A DNA stretch of 12,965 nt from Firmicutes bacterium UBA1768 (GCA_002315335.1 DCGW01000088.1:3261-16225); one strand, 5' to 3'; counted from the stretch's first letter, positions 1 to 6,096 are shown. The notes: generated by a model not told the origin, from the sequence alone. Made by a program: numbers and translations.

Positions 1-137
1 CAGATCACCGCTTTTTTACTTCCTTTTTTGTCCTCGTCGTCTTCTGCTTCAACGTTTGTTTTTTCGCCCTCGTTTGTTTCAACCTTAGTTGGTTCTTCAT
101 TAATTTTTCTTGGTTTAAGTTCTATTTTATTCTGCAT
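1..137 (-). CDS. N-terminal fragment of an unidentified highly charged protein
   Basis: An open frame starts at an ATG (complement of 135-137) preceded by GGAGAG at a good ribosome-binding distance, and runs off the left edge after 45 codons. The visible part is almost entirely Lys, Glu, Asp, Asn and Thr, with an acidic stretch (EDDEDKK, about residues 32-38) followed by GSKKAVI. Such a tail is typical of a cytoplasmic, disordered N-terminus; the switch to AVI at the cut edge could begin a membrane segment, but that is a guess. It lies 62 bp downstream of the pseudouridine synthase gene on the same strand, so co-transcription is possible. I do not recognise the family. Confidence 0.6.
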   Translation of the reverse strand, partial: MQNKIELKPRKINEEPTKVETNEGEKTNVEAEDDEDKKGSKKAVI

Positions 138-199
138 TTTCTCTCCATTTCGCCCGATATTCAAGGCTGTTTTATCATTTATATGATGCTCAGGCACAT

Positions 200-1180
200 C
201 TAAAGATTTCCGAAAATTGTCTCCTTCACAGCTTCAAGCTCTTCTGAAAGCGGCGCCTCAAAGGCTTTTCCGTTGAGATATTCAAAGGGTGACGGGCACT
301 TTTCAAAGGCAAGCTTATATGCGTGAAGAAATTGGGTTGTCAATCCGAAGTTTTTCTTTGCATAAGCGTTGCCGCTTGGACTTCCGTACTTGATATCACC
401 TATAATATACAGCTTTTGTGATGCGAGGTGAGCTCTGATCTGATGAGTTCTTCCCGTAACAAGCTGCGCCTCTACCAGCGTAAACCCGTTGTTTACCGCC
501 AGCGGCCGAATTATAGTTTCCATATACTTCAGTCCTTCTTCGTCCTCCGCTCCGAGCCTGATTTTATTCTGCTCATGGTCTTTTTCCATCGTCGACCGAA
601 GGATTTTTTCCTCCCGAAGCTCCCCTTGCGCAATCGCCATATAATACTTTTTTATGCTCTCCTTGTCCTTAATCATTCGATTAAGCGCCTGAAGCGCAAC
701 ATTATTTTTGCCAAAAATGACAAGTCCCGACGTATTTCTATCAAGTCTGTTGACAGGCGCCGGAACAAAAGTATTAATTCTGGAAAATTTGTAATCCCCT
801 TTATCCACTAAATACCCAACAACCTGATTTACAAGAGTGTTCTTCTTTTCAGTCTTGTCCCCATGGGTAAGCAGCCCCTTTGGCTTGTTCACCAATAGAA
901 TATTATCATCTTCGTAGACAACTGTAAACTGCTTTTTTGCCTTTTTTTCGGGAGATTTTTCCTCGCGAGCGAAGGCTTCCATGAGATCTGCCGGCAGAAA
1001 GAGCTTAACCTCATCATTGAGACTCAGAATATGCTCCGGCTTCACCCTTTTGCCGTTGACCTTCAGGTCTGTCCTGATTATTTTGTAAATTCGTCCCAGA
1101 GGTGCGTTCGGCAAAAGCTTTCGCAGAAACCTGTCCACCCTCTGTTTTTCATGCTCTGCACCAATATGTATGATTTCCAT
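200..1180 (-). CDS. RluC/RluD-family 23S rRNA pseudouridine synthase
   Basis: This 326-residue protein should convert specific uridines in large-subunit rRNA to pseudouridine. Residues about 12-62 form an S4 RNA-binding domain (VDRFLRKLLP...GRIYKIIR...VNGKRV). The catalytic domain follows from about residue 85, with the motif NRLDRNTSG at 144-152 giving catalytic Asp147, and the RluA-family motif GRTHQIRAH at 243-251. Length and domain order match RluC/RluD of Firmicutes. The more usual His before RLD is Asn here. The ATG start is preceded by GGAAGGAAG. The exact target (RluC sites 955/2504/2580 or RluD sites) cannot be told from sequence alone. The next gene downstream starts 62 bp away on the same strand and may share its transcript. 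Confidence 0.93.
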   Translation of the reverse strand: MEIIHIGAEHEKQRVDRFLRKLLPNAPLGRIYKIIRTDLKVNGKRVKPEHILSLNDEVKLFLPADLMEAFAREEKSPEKKAKKQFTVVYEDDNILLVNKPKGLLTHGDKTEKKNTLVNQVVGYLVDKGDYKFSRINTFVPAPVNRLDRNTSGLVIFGKNNVALQALNRMIKDKESIKKYYMAIAQGELREEKILRSTMEKDHEQNKIRLGAEDEEGLKYMETIIRPLAVNNGFTLVEAQLVTGRTHQIRAHLASQKLYIIGDIKYGSPSGNAYAKKNFGLTTQFLHAYKLAFEKCPSPFEYLNGKAFEAPLSEELEAVKETIFGNL

Positions 1181-1280
1181 AAATACTTCCTTCCATATAT
1201 AATATACCTGATAAAAAAATCATTTGAAAGTCAAGTGTTTCATTGTAATAATAATTTAACCTTTTCTACCCGCAATGCAC

Positions 1281-1309
1281 TTGAGAATTTCATCAAATTA
1301 TATTATCAT
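1281..1309 (+). promoter_or_regulatory. Predicted sigma-A promoter of the MltG-like gene
   Basis: TTGAGA (1281-1286) and TATCAT (1304-1309) are separated by exactly 17 bp, each one mismatch from consensus. Transcription would start near 1316 and give a leader of about 70 nt before the ATG at 1389. Confidence 0.6.
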
Positions 1310-1388
1310 AATAGATACGTTAATTGGTTTTTCCAAAAAATGGTGAATATCAGTTTTCGCTACACATTTTATAAGGAGCGATATTTTT

Positions 1389-1856
1389 ATGCGTGCAATA
1401 AAAAATTTCATATATAACTCAAGCGATATTTTTGTAGCAATAATAATAGTTGCGATTGCGGTTGTTCTGATAGTAACAAGAATTGATGTTATTATGGACT
1501 ATCCTGATGCATCAAAGGATACCTCAAGCGTTGTCGACACTCAGAGTGCAGATACAGAAACATCACTCAACCTCGACCCGAGTCAGAAATACATTGAGGT
1601 TTCCATTCCGGCCGGCTCTTCAACAGACGTTGTTGCAGGTCTTCTTAAGGAAGCCGGTGCAATTTCAGATACTGAAGGCTTTATGGTTGAGCTCCAGGCT
1701 ATGGGCAAGTCCGGTTCGCTAAACGCTGGTACGCACTATATTCCTGAGGGCTGTACCCTTGAAGAAATGATTAACATTCTCTGCGGAGTGAGTGTTGGCT
1801 ACAGCGTAACCGACGCGGGTGCAGGCGAAGGCAGCGCCGAAACTCCTGCTCAGTAG
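1389..1856 (+). CDS. Small membrane-anchored MltG/YceG-like (LysM-like subdomain) protein
   Basis: The 155-residue product has one predicted membrane helix (about residues 13-31) with little before it, so most of the protein should face outside. A Ser/Thr/Asp-rich linker (about 38-65) leads to a compact domain at about 68-133 (SIPAGSSTDVVAGLLKEAG ... NAGTHYIPEGCTLEEMI). This resembles the N-terminal LysM-like subdomain of endolytic transglycosylase MltG: the 'IP.G.s...va..L...gvI' opening and the 'aGty.i..g.s..ei...L' close. The catalytic transglycosylase domain with its essential Glu is absent, so this is probably a wall-binding or regulatory relative, not an enzyme. The last 20 residues are Gly/Ala-rich. 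AAGGAG lies 9 nt upstream of the ATG. It is a single-gene unit with its own promoter and terminator. Confidence 0.75.
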   Translation: MRAIKNFIYNSSDIFVAIIIVAIAVVLIVTRIDVIMDYPDASKDTSSVVDTQSADTETSLNLDPSQKYIEVSIPAGSSTDVVAGLLKEAGAISDTEGFMVELQAMGKSGSLNAGTHYIPEGCTLEEMINILCGVSVGYSVTDAGAGEGSAETPAQ

Positions 1857-1898
1857 AGCAAACCTATATTATTATAGTCAAACCACATATGATACTTT

Positions 1899-1932
1899 GA
1901 GGACGTTTTATCGAGCGTCCTCTTTTATTATT
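1899..1932 (+). terminator. Rho-independent terminator of the MltG-like gene
   Basis: GAGGACG (1899-1905) pairs perfectly with CGTCCTC (1916-1922) around a 10-nt loop, followed by a T-rich tract (TTTTATTATTT). It lies 43 bp after the stop codon. Confidence 0.8.
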
Positions 1933-1998
1933 TGCACCATTATATGGACTTTACTTTGTCGGCTTCATCGAAAGCCCCATAAAAAAGTTTTGTAATTC

Positions 1999-2046
1999 AA
2001 AAAGACAGACATTTTACTCTTTTTCGGCAAAAACGTCTGTCTTTTT
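1999..2046. repeat. GACAGAC hairpin, copy 1; probable bidirectional terminator
   Basis: AAAAAGACAGAC (1999-2010) pairs perfectly with GTCTGTCTTTTT (2035-2046). After one mismatch, four more A:T pairs extend the stem inward (2012-2015 with 2030-2033). T tracts flank the stem on both strands, so it can terminate transcription both ways, including minus-strand transcription from tcdA. The same architecture recurs at 2180-2217. Confidence 0.7.
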
Positions 2047-2179
2047 TACGATATTTCATAAATTCCAACATTGTTGAGCGGATTTTCTTACAAAATTTTC
2101 CAATTCAACCGATTTATTCCTGCTTGGGCAGTCGTTTTTTATCGATTTTTAGCTGAATTCACAGGATTTGACCCTTTTA

Positions 2180-2217
2180 GACAGACGCTTTTGCTTATTT
2201 TCATAAAAATGTCTGTC
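2180..2217. repeat. GACAGAC hairpin, copy 2
   Basis: GACAGAC (2180-2186) pairs with GTCTGTC (2211-2217); after two non-Watson-Crick positions, TTTT (2189-2192) pairs with AAAA (2205-2208). The element is 38 nt from G to C, the same length as the inner part of copy 1 (2004-2041). Read on the minus strand the two copies agree at 26 of 38 positions by my hand count. This copy lacks the flanking T tracts, so it is less likely to terminate. Confidence 0.6.
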
Positions 2218-2253
2218 ATTTGCTAAAACAAATCTAAAATTCATATCCCGGAT

Positions 2254-2275
2254 AGTTGTGCCCAAGTTGTGCCCA
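2254..2275. repeat. 11-bp perfect tandem duplication
   Basis: AGTTGTGCCCA occurs twice head to tail (2254-2264 and 2265-2275), 33 bp downstream of the tcdA stop on the minus strand. Between the terminator at 1932 and this repeat I see only the two GACAGAC hairpins and no convincing gene. Confidence 0.85.
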
Positions 2276-2308
2276 TATAATAGTTTTAAAATCTTCACTA
2301 AACTTCAA

Positions 2309-3010
2309 TCAGTCGTTGAGATATGCCATTTCTCTGAACACCTCTGCCGCGATAAGAATACCGGCTGCAGCAGGCACGAAAATTGCACTTGCAGGCTTAA
2401 CCTTTCCGTTTTCGTCCTCTATTCCTGCAGAAACAGGCTCTTCTTCAGAATATACAACCTTAACGCCCTCTTCTATTCCTTCTGCTCTGAGAGACTTTCT
2501 CACCGCCTTAGCAAGCGGGCAGCCCTTCGTATCCTTAATATCGGAAACCTTCAGCATTTCAGGATGGAGCTTGTTCCCTGTTCCCATGCAGCTGATTGCC
2601 GGAATTTTATTTTCCCTTGCATGCTTAATAATCGCAGTCTTAGCCGCAACATCATCTACGCAGTCGATTACATAATCATATGACTCAATCTTGAGAAACT
2701 TCAACATGTTTGCATCAATTTTTTCCGGCAAAAATTTAACCACGATATCTTCATTAATAGCTCTGATTCTGCCGGCCATTGCTTCAGCTTTGTTTCTTCC
2801 TACATTAGTTGAAAGCGACATGATCTGTCTATTGAGATTAGACTCTTCGATATCGTCAAAATCAGCCATAGCAATAGTACCTACTCCGCTCCTTGCAAGT
2901 GCTTCAGCTACGAAACCGCCTACTCCGCCAACCCCGAAGATGAAAACCTTTCTCTCTTTGAGGATATCCATAGCAAATTTTCCTATGAGTGCTTCTGTTC
3001 TTGTATTCAT
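2309..3010 (-). CDS. tcdA: tRNA threonylcarbamoyladenosine dehydratase TcdA (CsdL/YrvM-like)
   Basis: This E1-like adenylating enzyme cyclises the t6A modification at position 37 of ANN-decoding tRNAs to ct6A, using ATP. The 233-residue protein opens with RTEALIG (4-10), as TcdA proteins do. The nucleotide-binding loop GVGGVGG follows at 26-32, then Asp50 after the second strand, NLNRQ at 58-62 and the VIDCVDD segment at 114-120. The segment GCPLAKAVRKSLR (163-175) and the closing AIFVPAAAGILIAAEV are characteristic of TcdA and not of ThiF or MoeB, and the zinc-binding Cys pairs of MoeB are absent. It is slightly shorter than B. subtilis YrvM. The ATG has AAAGGA upstream. The gene is divergent from the hydrolase at 3161, with promoters in the shared gap. 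Confidence 0.92.
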   Translation of the reverse strand: MNTRTEALIGKFAMDILKERKVFIFGVGGVGGFVAEALARSGVGTIAMADFDDIEESNLNRQIMSLSTNVGRNKAEAMAGRIRAINEDIVVKFLPEKIDANMLKFLKIESYDYVIDCVDDVAAKTAIIKHARENKIPAISCMGTGNKLHPEMLKVSDIKDTKGCPLAKAVRKSLRAEGIEEGVKVVYSEEEPVSAGIEDENGKVKPASAIFVPAAAGILIAAEVFREMAYLND

Positions 3011-3043
3011 AAACTTTTCCTTTCATTCGTGTATATACATATA

Positions 3044-3072
3044 ATTAAAAACTCTTTTCGCATTGTTGTCAA
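3044..3072 (-). promoter_or_regulatory. Predicted tcdA promoter
   Basis: On the minus strand a perfect TTGACA (3067-3072) is followed after 17 bp by TTTAAT (3044-3049). The leader to the ATG is about 25-30 nt. The -35 box lies only 13 bp from the opposing extended -10 box at 3086-3091, so the two divergent promoters nearly overlap. Confidence 0.65.
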
Positions 3073-3082
3073 CCGATTTTTG

Positions 3083-3091
3083 TGGTAGAAT
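3083..3091 (+). promoter_or_regulatory. Predicted extended -10 promoter of the hydrolase gene
   Basis: TGGTAGAAT contains a TGn extended element directly before TAGAAT (3086-3091). The upstream TTGTTG at 17-bp spacing is a poor -35. This would leave a leader of about 60 nt carrying the palindrome at 3117-3134. Confidence 0.45.
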
Positions 3092-3116
3092 TTTACGGAA
3101 ATAATATGTATTGCCG

Positions 3117-3134
3117 TGATATTTCAATATATCA
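3117..3134. promoter_or_regulatory. 18-bp palindrome in the hydrolase leader, possible operator
   Basis: TGATAT (3117-3122) and ATATCA (3129-3134) are perfect inverted arms around TTCAAT. It sits in the presumed 5' leader between the promoter and the ribosome binding site. A repressor site is possible, but AT-rich palindromes of this size also arise by chance. Confidence 0.3.
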
Positions 3135-3160
3135 TTCAGCATTAAATATGAGGAAAAGCT

Positions 3161-4078
3161 ATGCAACACACTACAATTCAGTCAAAAGCCGACGGGCTTG
3201 TTCTTGATATTAATTATTGTGAAGCCGAAAATCCAATTGCGGTTGTTCAGCTCTGCCACGGAATGTGCGAACACAAGGAACGTTATATACAATTCATGGA
3301 ATTTTTGGCAGAAAACGGAATTACTTCCTGGATAAATGACAAGCGCGGTCACGGAAAAAGTGTTAAAAGCCCTGATGACCTCGGGTATTTTTATTCTGAC
3401 GATAAGCACGCCTGCGTTGAAGACATAAAAACTATCAACGAGCTTTTACACGAAAAATATCCGGAATTGCCAATCTTCCTATTAGGACACTCAATGGGTT
3501 CTCTTGAGGTGAGAGTTTACACCAAAACCTACGATTCCACTATTGACGGGCTTATTGTTTGCGGCTGCCCTTCTCCTTTATCCAACAGAACTACTGGCGA
3601 CTTTATCATTAAAAGAATGACTGCACTTTTCGGACCCCGCCACAGAAGCGATATGGTAAATAGGTTGGTGCTTGGCGTTTACAACAAGCCCTATTCTAAG
3701 GAAAGCGATTCGTTTAATAACTGGATTTCAGCTGACAGGGATAATGTGGTAGAATATGACAACGACGAGCTCTGCGGTTTCACCTTCACCCTGAATGGTT
3801 TTGAGGTTCTTATGGAAATGGTTTTGGAAGCTTATACCCACAAGGGCTGGAACTGCACAAATCCACAGCTGCCGATTTTGTTTCTTTCCGGCGAGGATGA
3901 CCCTTGCAGAGTCGGGGACGAGGCCTTCCAGGAGGCCATCAACTACATGAGCCAGGCCGGCTATTCAAACATTGACTTTAAAACCTACCCGGGGCTCAGA
4001 CACGAAATTCTCAACGAAAAATCAGCTCCTTATGTAAAGGAGGATGTTTTAAACTTTTTGCTTAAGTGTTTGGGGTAG
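3161..4078 (+). CDS. Serine alpha/beta hydrolase, monoacylglycerol lipase/lysophospholipase type (Hydrolase_4)
   Basis: The 305-residue cytoplasmic protein should cleave esters, probably monoacylglycerols or lysophospholipids; the substrate is inferred from family only. The oxyanion-hole motif CHGMCEH lies at 32-38 and NDKRGHGKS at 59-67 is typical of the family. The nucleophile elbow is GHSMGS (109-114) with Ser111. The acid is Asp247, in GEDDP (244-248), and the catalytic His is His281, in LRHEILNE. A cap region occupies about 140-225. No signal peptide is seen. GAGGAAAAG precedes the ATG. It appears monocistronic, and I see no strong terminator after it. Confidence 0.88.
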   Translation: MQHTTIQSKADGLVLDINYCEAENPIAVVQLCHGMCEHKERYIQFMEFLAENGITSWINDKRGHGKSVKSPDDLGYFYSDDKHACVEDIKTINELLHEKYPELPIFLLGHSMGSLEVRVYTKTYDSTIDGLIVCGCPSPLSNRTTGDFIIKRMTALFGPRHRSDMVNRLVLGVYNKPYSKESDSFNNWISADRDNVVEYDNDELCGFTFTLNGFEVLMEMVLEAYTHKGWNCTNPQLPILFLSGEDDPCRVGDEAFQEAINYMSQAGYSNIDFKTYPGLRHEILNEKSAPYVKEDVLNFLLKCLG

Positions 4079-4221
4079 ACTCAGATTATGCACTATTTGG
4101 GTTGGCATATTGCTATGCAAACGGATAATAATGAGAAAATACCAATTCATTTGTTATTATATTATAATCCGACCAATCAGTATCATAACTCTTTATACTA
4201 TTGTATATAAAAACTCCTTTG

Positions 4222-4246
4222 CTTATTAGAAATAATTACTAATAAG
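4222..4246. promoter_or_regulatory. 25-bp palindrome, Fur/PerR-like operator for rubrerythrin
   Basis: CTTATTAG (4222-4229) and CTAATAAG (4239-4246) are perfect inverted arms. Symmetry continues through the centre (A4234) with one mismatch, giving a 12-1-12 dyad. The central 15 bp have the 7-1-7 layout ending in AAT-n-ATT that Fur-family boxes such as PerR show. The dyad stops 2 bp before the -35 hexamer of the rubrerythrin promoter. Identity of the regulator is inferred from layout and from the peroxide-defence gene downstream. Confidence 0.5.
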
Positions 4247-4248
4247 AC

Positions 4249-4277
4249 TTCACATTTTTACTATCTTATGGTACAAT
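4249..4277 (+). promoter_or_regulatory. Predicted rubrerythrin promoter
   Basis: TTCACA (4249-4254), a 17-bp spacer and TACAAT (4272-4277) are each one mismatch from the sigma-A consensus. The 5' leader would be about 55 nt. Confidence 0.7.
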
Positions 4278-4338
4278 AACTTAAGTTTTCAAAAGAAAAC
4301 GTTTTTAATTAATTTAAATATATAGGAGGTAGTTTATT

Positions 4339-4878
4339 ATGAAATGGACATGTTCAGTTTGCGGTTACACACACGAAGGTCCTGAAGCACCAGAAAAGTG
4401 CCCACAGTGTGGAGTTCCAGCAGAAAAGTTTAACAAAGTTGAAGGCGAAGTTGAGTTCGTAGATCAGCACATCGTGGGCGTTGCTCAGGGCGTTGATCCT
4501 GAAATCATCCAGGGTCTCAGAGACAACTTCAACGGCGAATGCTCAGAAGTAGGTATGTATCTTGCAATGGCAAGAGTTGCTCATAGAGAAGGTTATCCTG
4601 AAATCGGTCTTTACTGGGAAAAGGCTGCATGGGAAGAAGCAGAACACGCTGCTAAGTTTGCAGAATTATTAGGCGAAGTTCTTACTGATTCAACAAAGAA
4701 GAACCTTCAGATGAGAGTTGATGCTGAAGCAGGCGCTTGCGCAGGTAAAAAAGCTCTCGCAACAATGGCTAAGCAGCAGAACCTCGATGCTATTCATGAC
4801 ACAGTCCACGAAATGGCTAAGGACGAAGCAAGACACGGAAAAGCATTTGAAGGTCTCCTCAAGAGATACTTTGGCTAA
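4339..4878 (+). CDS. Rubrerythrin with N-terminal rubredoxin domain ('reverse' rubrerythrin)
   Basis: This 179-residue cytoplasmic non-haem iron peroxidase reduces hydrogen peroxide with electrons from NAD(P)H via a reductase, a main oxygen defence in clostridia. An iron-binding rubredoxin-like domain comes first, with Cys5, Cys8, Cys21 and Cys24. The ferritin-like four-helix diiron domain follows (about 52-178). Candidate ligands are Glu67 or Glu70, the ExxH pair Glu100/His103, Glu130, and the ExxH pair Glu163/His166. In classical rubrerythrins the rubredoxin domain is C-terminal; the reversed order is known from Clostridium. AGGAGG lies 9 nt before the ATG. The gene is monocistronic with a strong promoter, an upstream palindrome and a strong terminator, which suggests high, stress-regulated expression. 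Confidence 0.93.
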   Translation: MKWTCSVCGYTHEGPEAPEKCPQCGVPAEKFNKVEGEVEFVDQHIVGVAQGVDPEIIQGLRDNFNGECSEVGMYLAMARVAHREGYPEIGLYWEKAAWEEAEHAAKFAELLGEVLTDSTKKNLQMRVDAEAGACAGKKALATMAKQQNLDAIHDTVHEMAKDEARHGKAFEGLLKRYFG

Positions 4879-4910
4879 ACCGAAAGCGCTGAATATCAAC
4901 GATATTAACG

Positions 4911-4943
4911 AGAGAGGATTGAGAAATCAGTCCTCTCTTTTTT
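4911..4943 (+). terminator. Strong terminator of the rubrerythrin gene
   Basis: AGAGAGGATTGA (4911-4922) pairs over 12 positions (one G:U) with TCAGTCCTCTCT (4927-4938), closed by a GAAA tetraloop and followed by a run of six T (4938-4943). Confidence 0.92.
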
Positions 4944-4951
4944 GTATATCG

Positions 4952-4982
4952 AAAACAAGCCGTACAAATCCCTGTACGGCTT
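4952..4982 (-). terminator. Terminator for the minus-strand VOC gene
   Basis: AAGCCGTACA (4957-4966) and TGTACGGCTT (4973-4982) form a perfect 10-bp stem with a 6-nt loop. On the minus strand it is followed by TTGTTTTC. It lies 34 bp after the stop of the 5017-5385 gene and back to back with the rubrerythrin terminator. Confidence 0.8.
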
Positions 4983-5016
4983 ACGTTCAAATTCCATTTT
5001 TGCATTAGTATATGTA

Positions 5017-5385
5017 CTATTTAATATGCTGCATTAATGTGATATTAATTCCATCGACGTCCTGAACTATAAGGAGCTTTGAAGTTGCTGCGTCAATAGG
5101 TCCGGCAAGAATGGTTCCACCATTTTGTTTAAAGGTTTCAACTGCGACATTTATGTCATCAACATTCATTCTAAAGCCATATAATCCTGCCGGATATTTG
5201 TATGGTCCGTCTTTAACTGCTTCCATGAGCTCTATTTCAAGATCACCGTTAGCAATAATATACACACGGCTGCCCATGTTTGTTGTAAGGTCATGTTTTT
5301 TTGTAAAGCCTAAAGTTTCATAGAACTCCATAGTTTTTTCCGGATTTTCTGAAACGATAACCGGGTACATTGATTTTACTTTCAT
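5017..5385 (-). CDS. VOC-superfamily (glyoxalase/bleomycin-resistance fold) protein, paralogue 1
   Basis: This 122-residue protein is a single vicinal-oxygen-chelate module pair with beta-alpha-beta-beta-beta halves. Recognisable segments are ENPEKTMEFYETLGF (13-27), VYIIANGDLEIELME (41-55), GLYGFRMNVDDI (67-78), NGGTILAGP (88-96) and the closing ITLMQH (115-120). The reaction is unknown; relatives bind or modify small molecules. An upstream in-frame ATG would add 19 residues, but the ATG at 5385 has AAGGAG at ideal spacing and aligns with the start of the neighbouring paralogue, so I use it. By hand count it is about 55 % identical to the 5527-5898 product. At position 7 it has Tyr where the paralogue has His, a position that can hold a VOC metal ligand. 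It has its own promoter and terminator. Confidence 0.85.
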   Translation of the reverse strand: MKVKSMYPVIVSENPEKTMEFYETLGFTKKHDLTTNMGSRVYIIANGDLEIELMEAVKDGPYKYPAGLYGFRMNVDDINVAVETFKQNGGTILAGPIDAATSKLLIVQDVDGINITLMQHIK

Positions 5386-5419
5386 TGTGGTATTCTCCTT
5401 AAAAAAATTTATTTTCGAC

Positions 5420-5428
5420 ATTATATCA
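5420..5428 (-). promoter_or_regulatory. Predicted extended -10 promoter of VOC paralogue 1
   Basis: On the minus strand a perfect TATAAT (5420-5425) is preceded by TGA, giving an extended -10 element (TGnTATAAT). No good -35 is visible at 17 bp. The leader would be about 30 nt. Confidence 0.6.
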
Positions 5429-5478
5429 CAGACTGATGGCAAAGGAAAGCATCACCCCTCCGCAGCTGGTGCAATATT

Positions 5479-5507
5479 AAAACAGGAGAACTCGTTGCGA
5501 GTTCCCC
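5479..5507 (-). terminator. Terminator of VOC paralogue 2
   Basis: On the minus strand GGGGAACTCG and CGAGTTCTCC (5485-5507) pair with one mismatch around a 3-nt loop and are followed by TGTTTTAAT. It lies 20 bp after the stop at 5527 and separates the two VOC genes transcriptionally. Confidence 0.75.
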
Positions 5508-5526
5508 TATCATATGCAGCATGATG

Positions 5527-5898
5527 TTACTTTTTTATATGCTTCATTATTGTGAGAAAGTTTCCGTCTGCATCCTTAACCGCATATACAATTGTAGAAG
5601 GGGTTTCCAAAGGTCCGGCAAGAATAGTTCCACCTTTTTGCTTAATTCCTTCAACTGCGGCGTCAATGTCATCGACGTTCAATCTAAGACCATATAATCC
5701 AGGCGGCATAGGGAAATGTGGATTTTTTGGGGTTTCCATAATTTCTATTTCAATACCATCATTAGCAATAATATATACAGGTCCGCCCATGTCTGTTATG
5801 CTGGAATGTTTTTTTGTGAAGCCTAAAGACGCATAGAACTCAATGAGTTTTTCTGTATTGTCAGAAATGATAATTGGGTGCAACGAACTTATTTTCAT
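5527..5898 (-). CDS. VOC-superfamily (glyoxalase/bleomycin-resistance fold) protein, paralogue 2
   Basis: This 123-residue single-domain VOC protein is collinear with the 5017-5385 product and shares FYASLGFTKKH (21-31), VYIIAN (41-46), GLYG (67-70), NVDDI (74-78) and GGTILAGP (89-96). Divergence is concentrated at 56-66 and 97-115, around the likely ligand pocket. His7, Glu50/Glu52 and His120 are candidate metal ligands; His7 is replaced in paralogue 1. The substrate is unknown, and annotation as glyoxalase I or an antibiotic-resistance protein would overreach. The ATG is preceded by GGAGGAC. A TATAAT promoter lies upstream and a terminator follows, so tandem duplication with independent expression is the likely history. 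Confidence 0.87.
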   Translation of the reverse strand: MKISSLHPIIISDNTEKLIEFYASLGFTKKHSSITDMGGPVYIIANDGIEIEIMETPKNPHFPMPPGLYGLRLNVDDIDAAVEGIKQKGGTILAGPLETPSTIVYAVKDADGNFLTIMKHIKK

Positions 5899-5952
5899 AA
5901 TAGTAGTCCTCCATTTGTTTGTAATTCGATGAAAACACCGATGTTAAATTAA

Positions 5953-5980
5953 ATTATACTATTCCCCTCGAAAAAATCAA
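5953..5980 (-). promoter_or_regulatory. Predicted promoter of VOC paralogue 2
   Basis: On the minus strand TTGATT (5975-5980) and a perfect TATAAT (5953-5958) are separated by 16 bp. The leader is about 50 nt. Confidence 0.65.
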
Positions 5981-5996
5981 GACATATGTTTTTTTA

Positions 5997-6085
5997 GCTC
6001 ACATCGTATACAGCGGCGTAAACGATGGTTATGCATCGAATGCTGCATGTATAGCTGGCCGGAGCCTTATTCCGAAACCTTTTTT
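5997..6085 (+). other. Structured intergenic segment with successive short hairpins and a T run
   Basis: Between two divergent promoters lies a segment richer in G+C than its AT-rich flanks. It contains CATCGT/ACGATG with inner TAC/GTA (6002-6027), ATGCA/TGCAT (6031-6048) and CGGA/TCCG (6060-6074), then six T (6080-6085). One plus-strand frame stays open from 5925 to a TAA at 6120 but has no start codon or ribosome binding site. It could be a small RNA, a terminator-like regulatory leader or a gene relic; I cannot tell which. Confidence 0.3.
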
Positions 6086-6096
6086 GAATGCAGGTA

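Noticed and set aside
428..811. Plus-strand frame inside the pseudouridine synthase gene
   Set aside because: Antisense shadow with no ribosome binding site and no recognisable protein pattern.
1181..1280. TTGACT followed by TATATT on the minus strand upstream of the pseudouridine synthase gene
   Set aside because: Spacing is 22 bp, too long for a sigma-A promoter; no better pair was found.
4079..4221. Inverted repeats GTTGGCATA/TATGCAAAC and GGATAATAAT/ATTATAATCC after the hydrolase gene
   Set aside because: The first has a mismatch and no T tract; the second is long-looped and almost pure AT. Neither supports a terminator call.
4718..5008. Plus-strand frame overlapping rubrerythrin and running through two terminators
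   Set aside because: Shadow frame with no ribosome binding site; it crosses clear terminator hairpins.
5386..5442. N-terminal extension of VOC paralogue 1 (MPSVCDIMSK...)
   Set aside because: It would cover the promoter and ribosome binding site, does not align with the paralogue, and the downstream ATG has an ideal AAGGAG.
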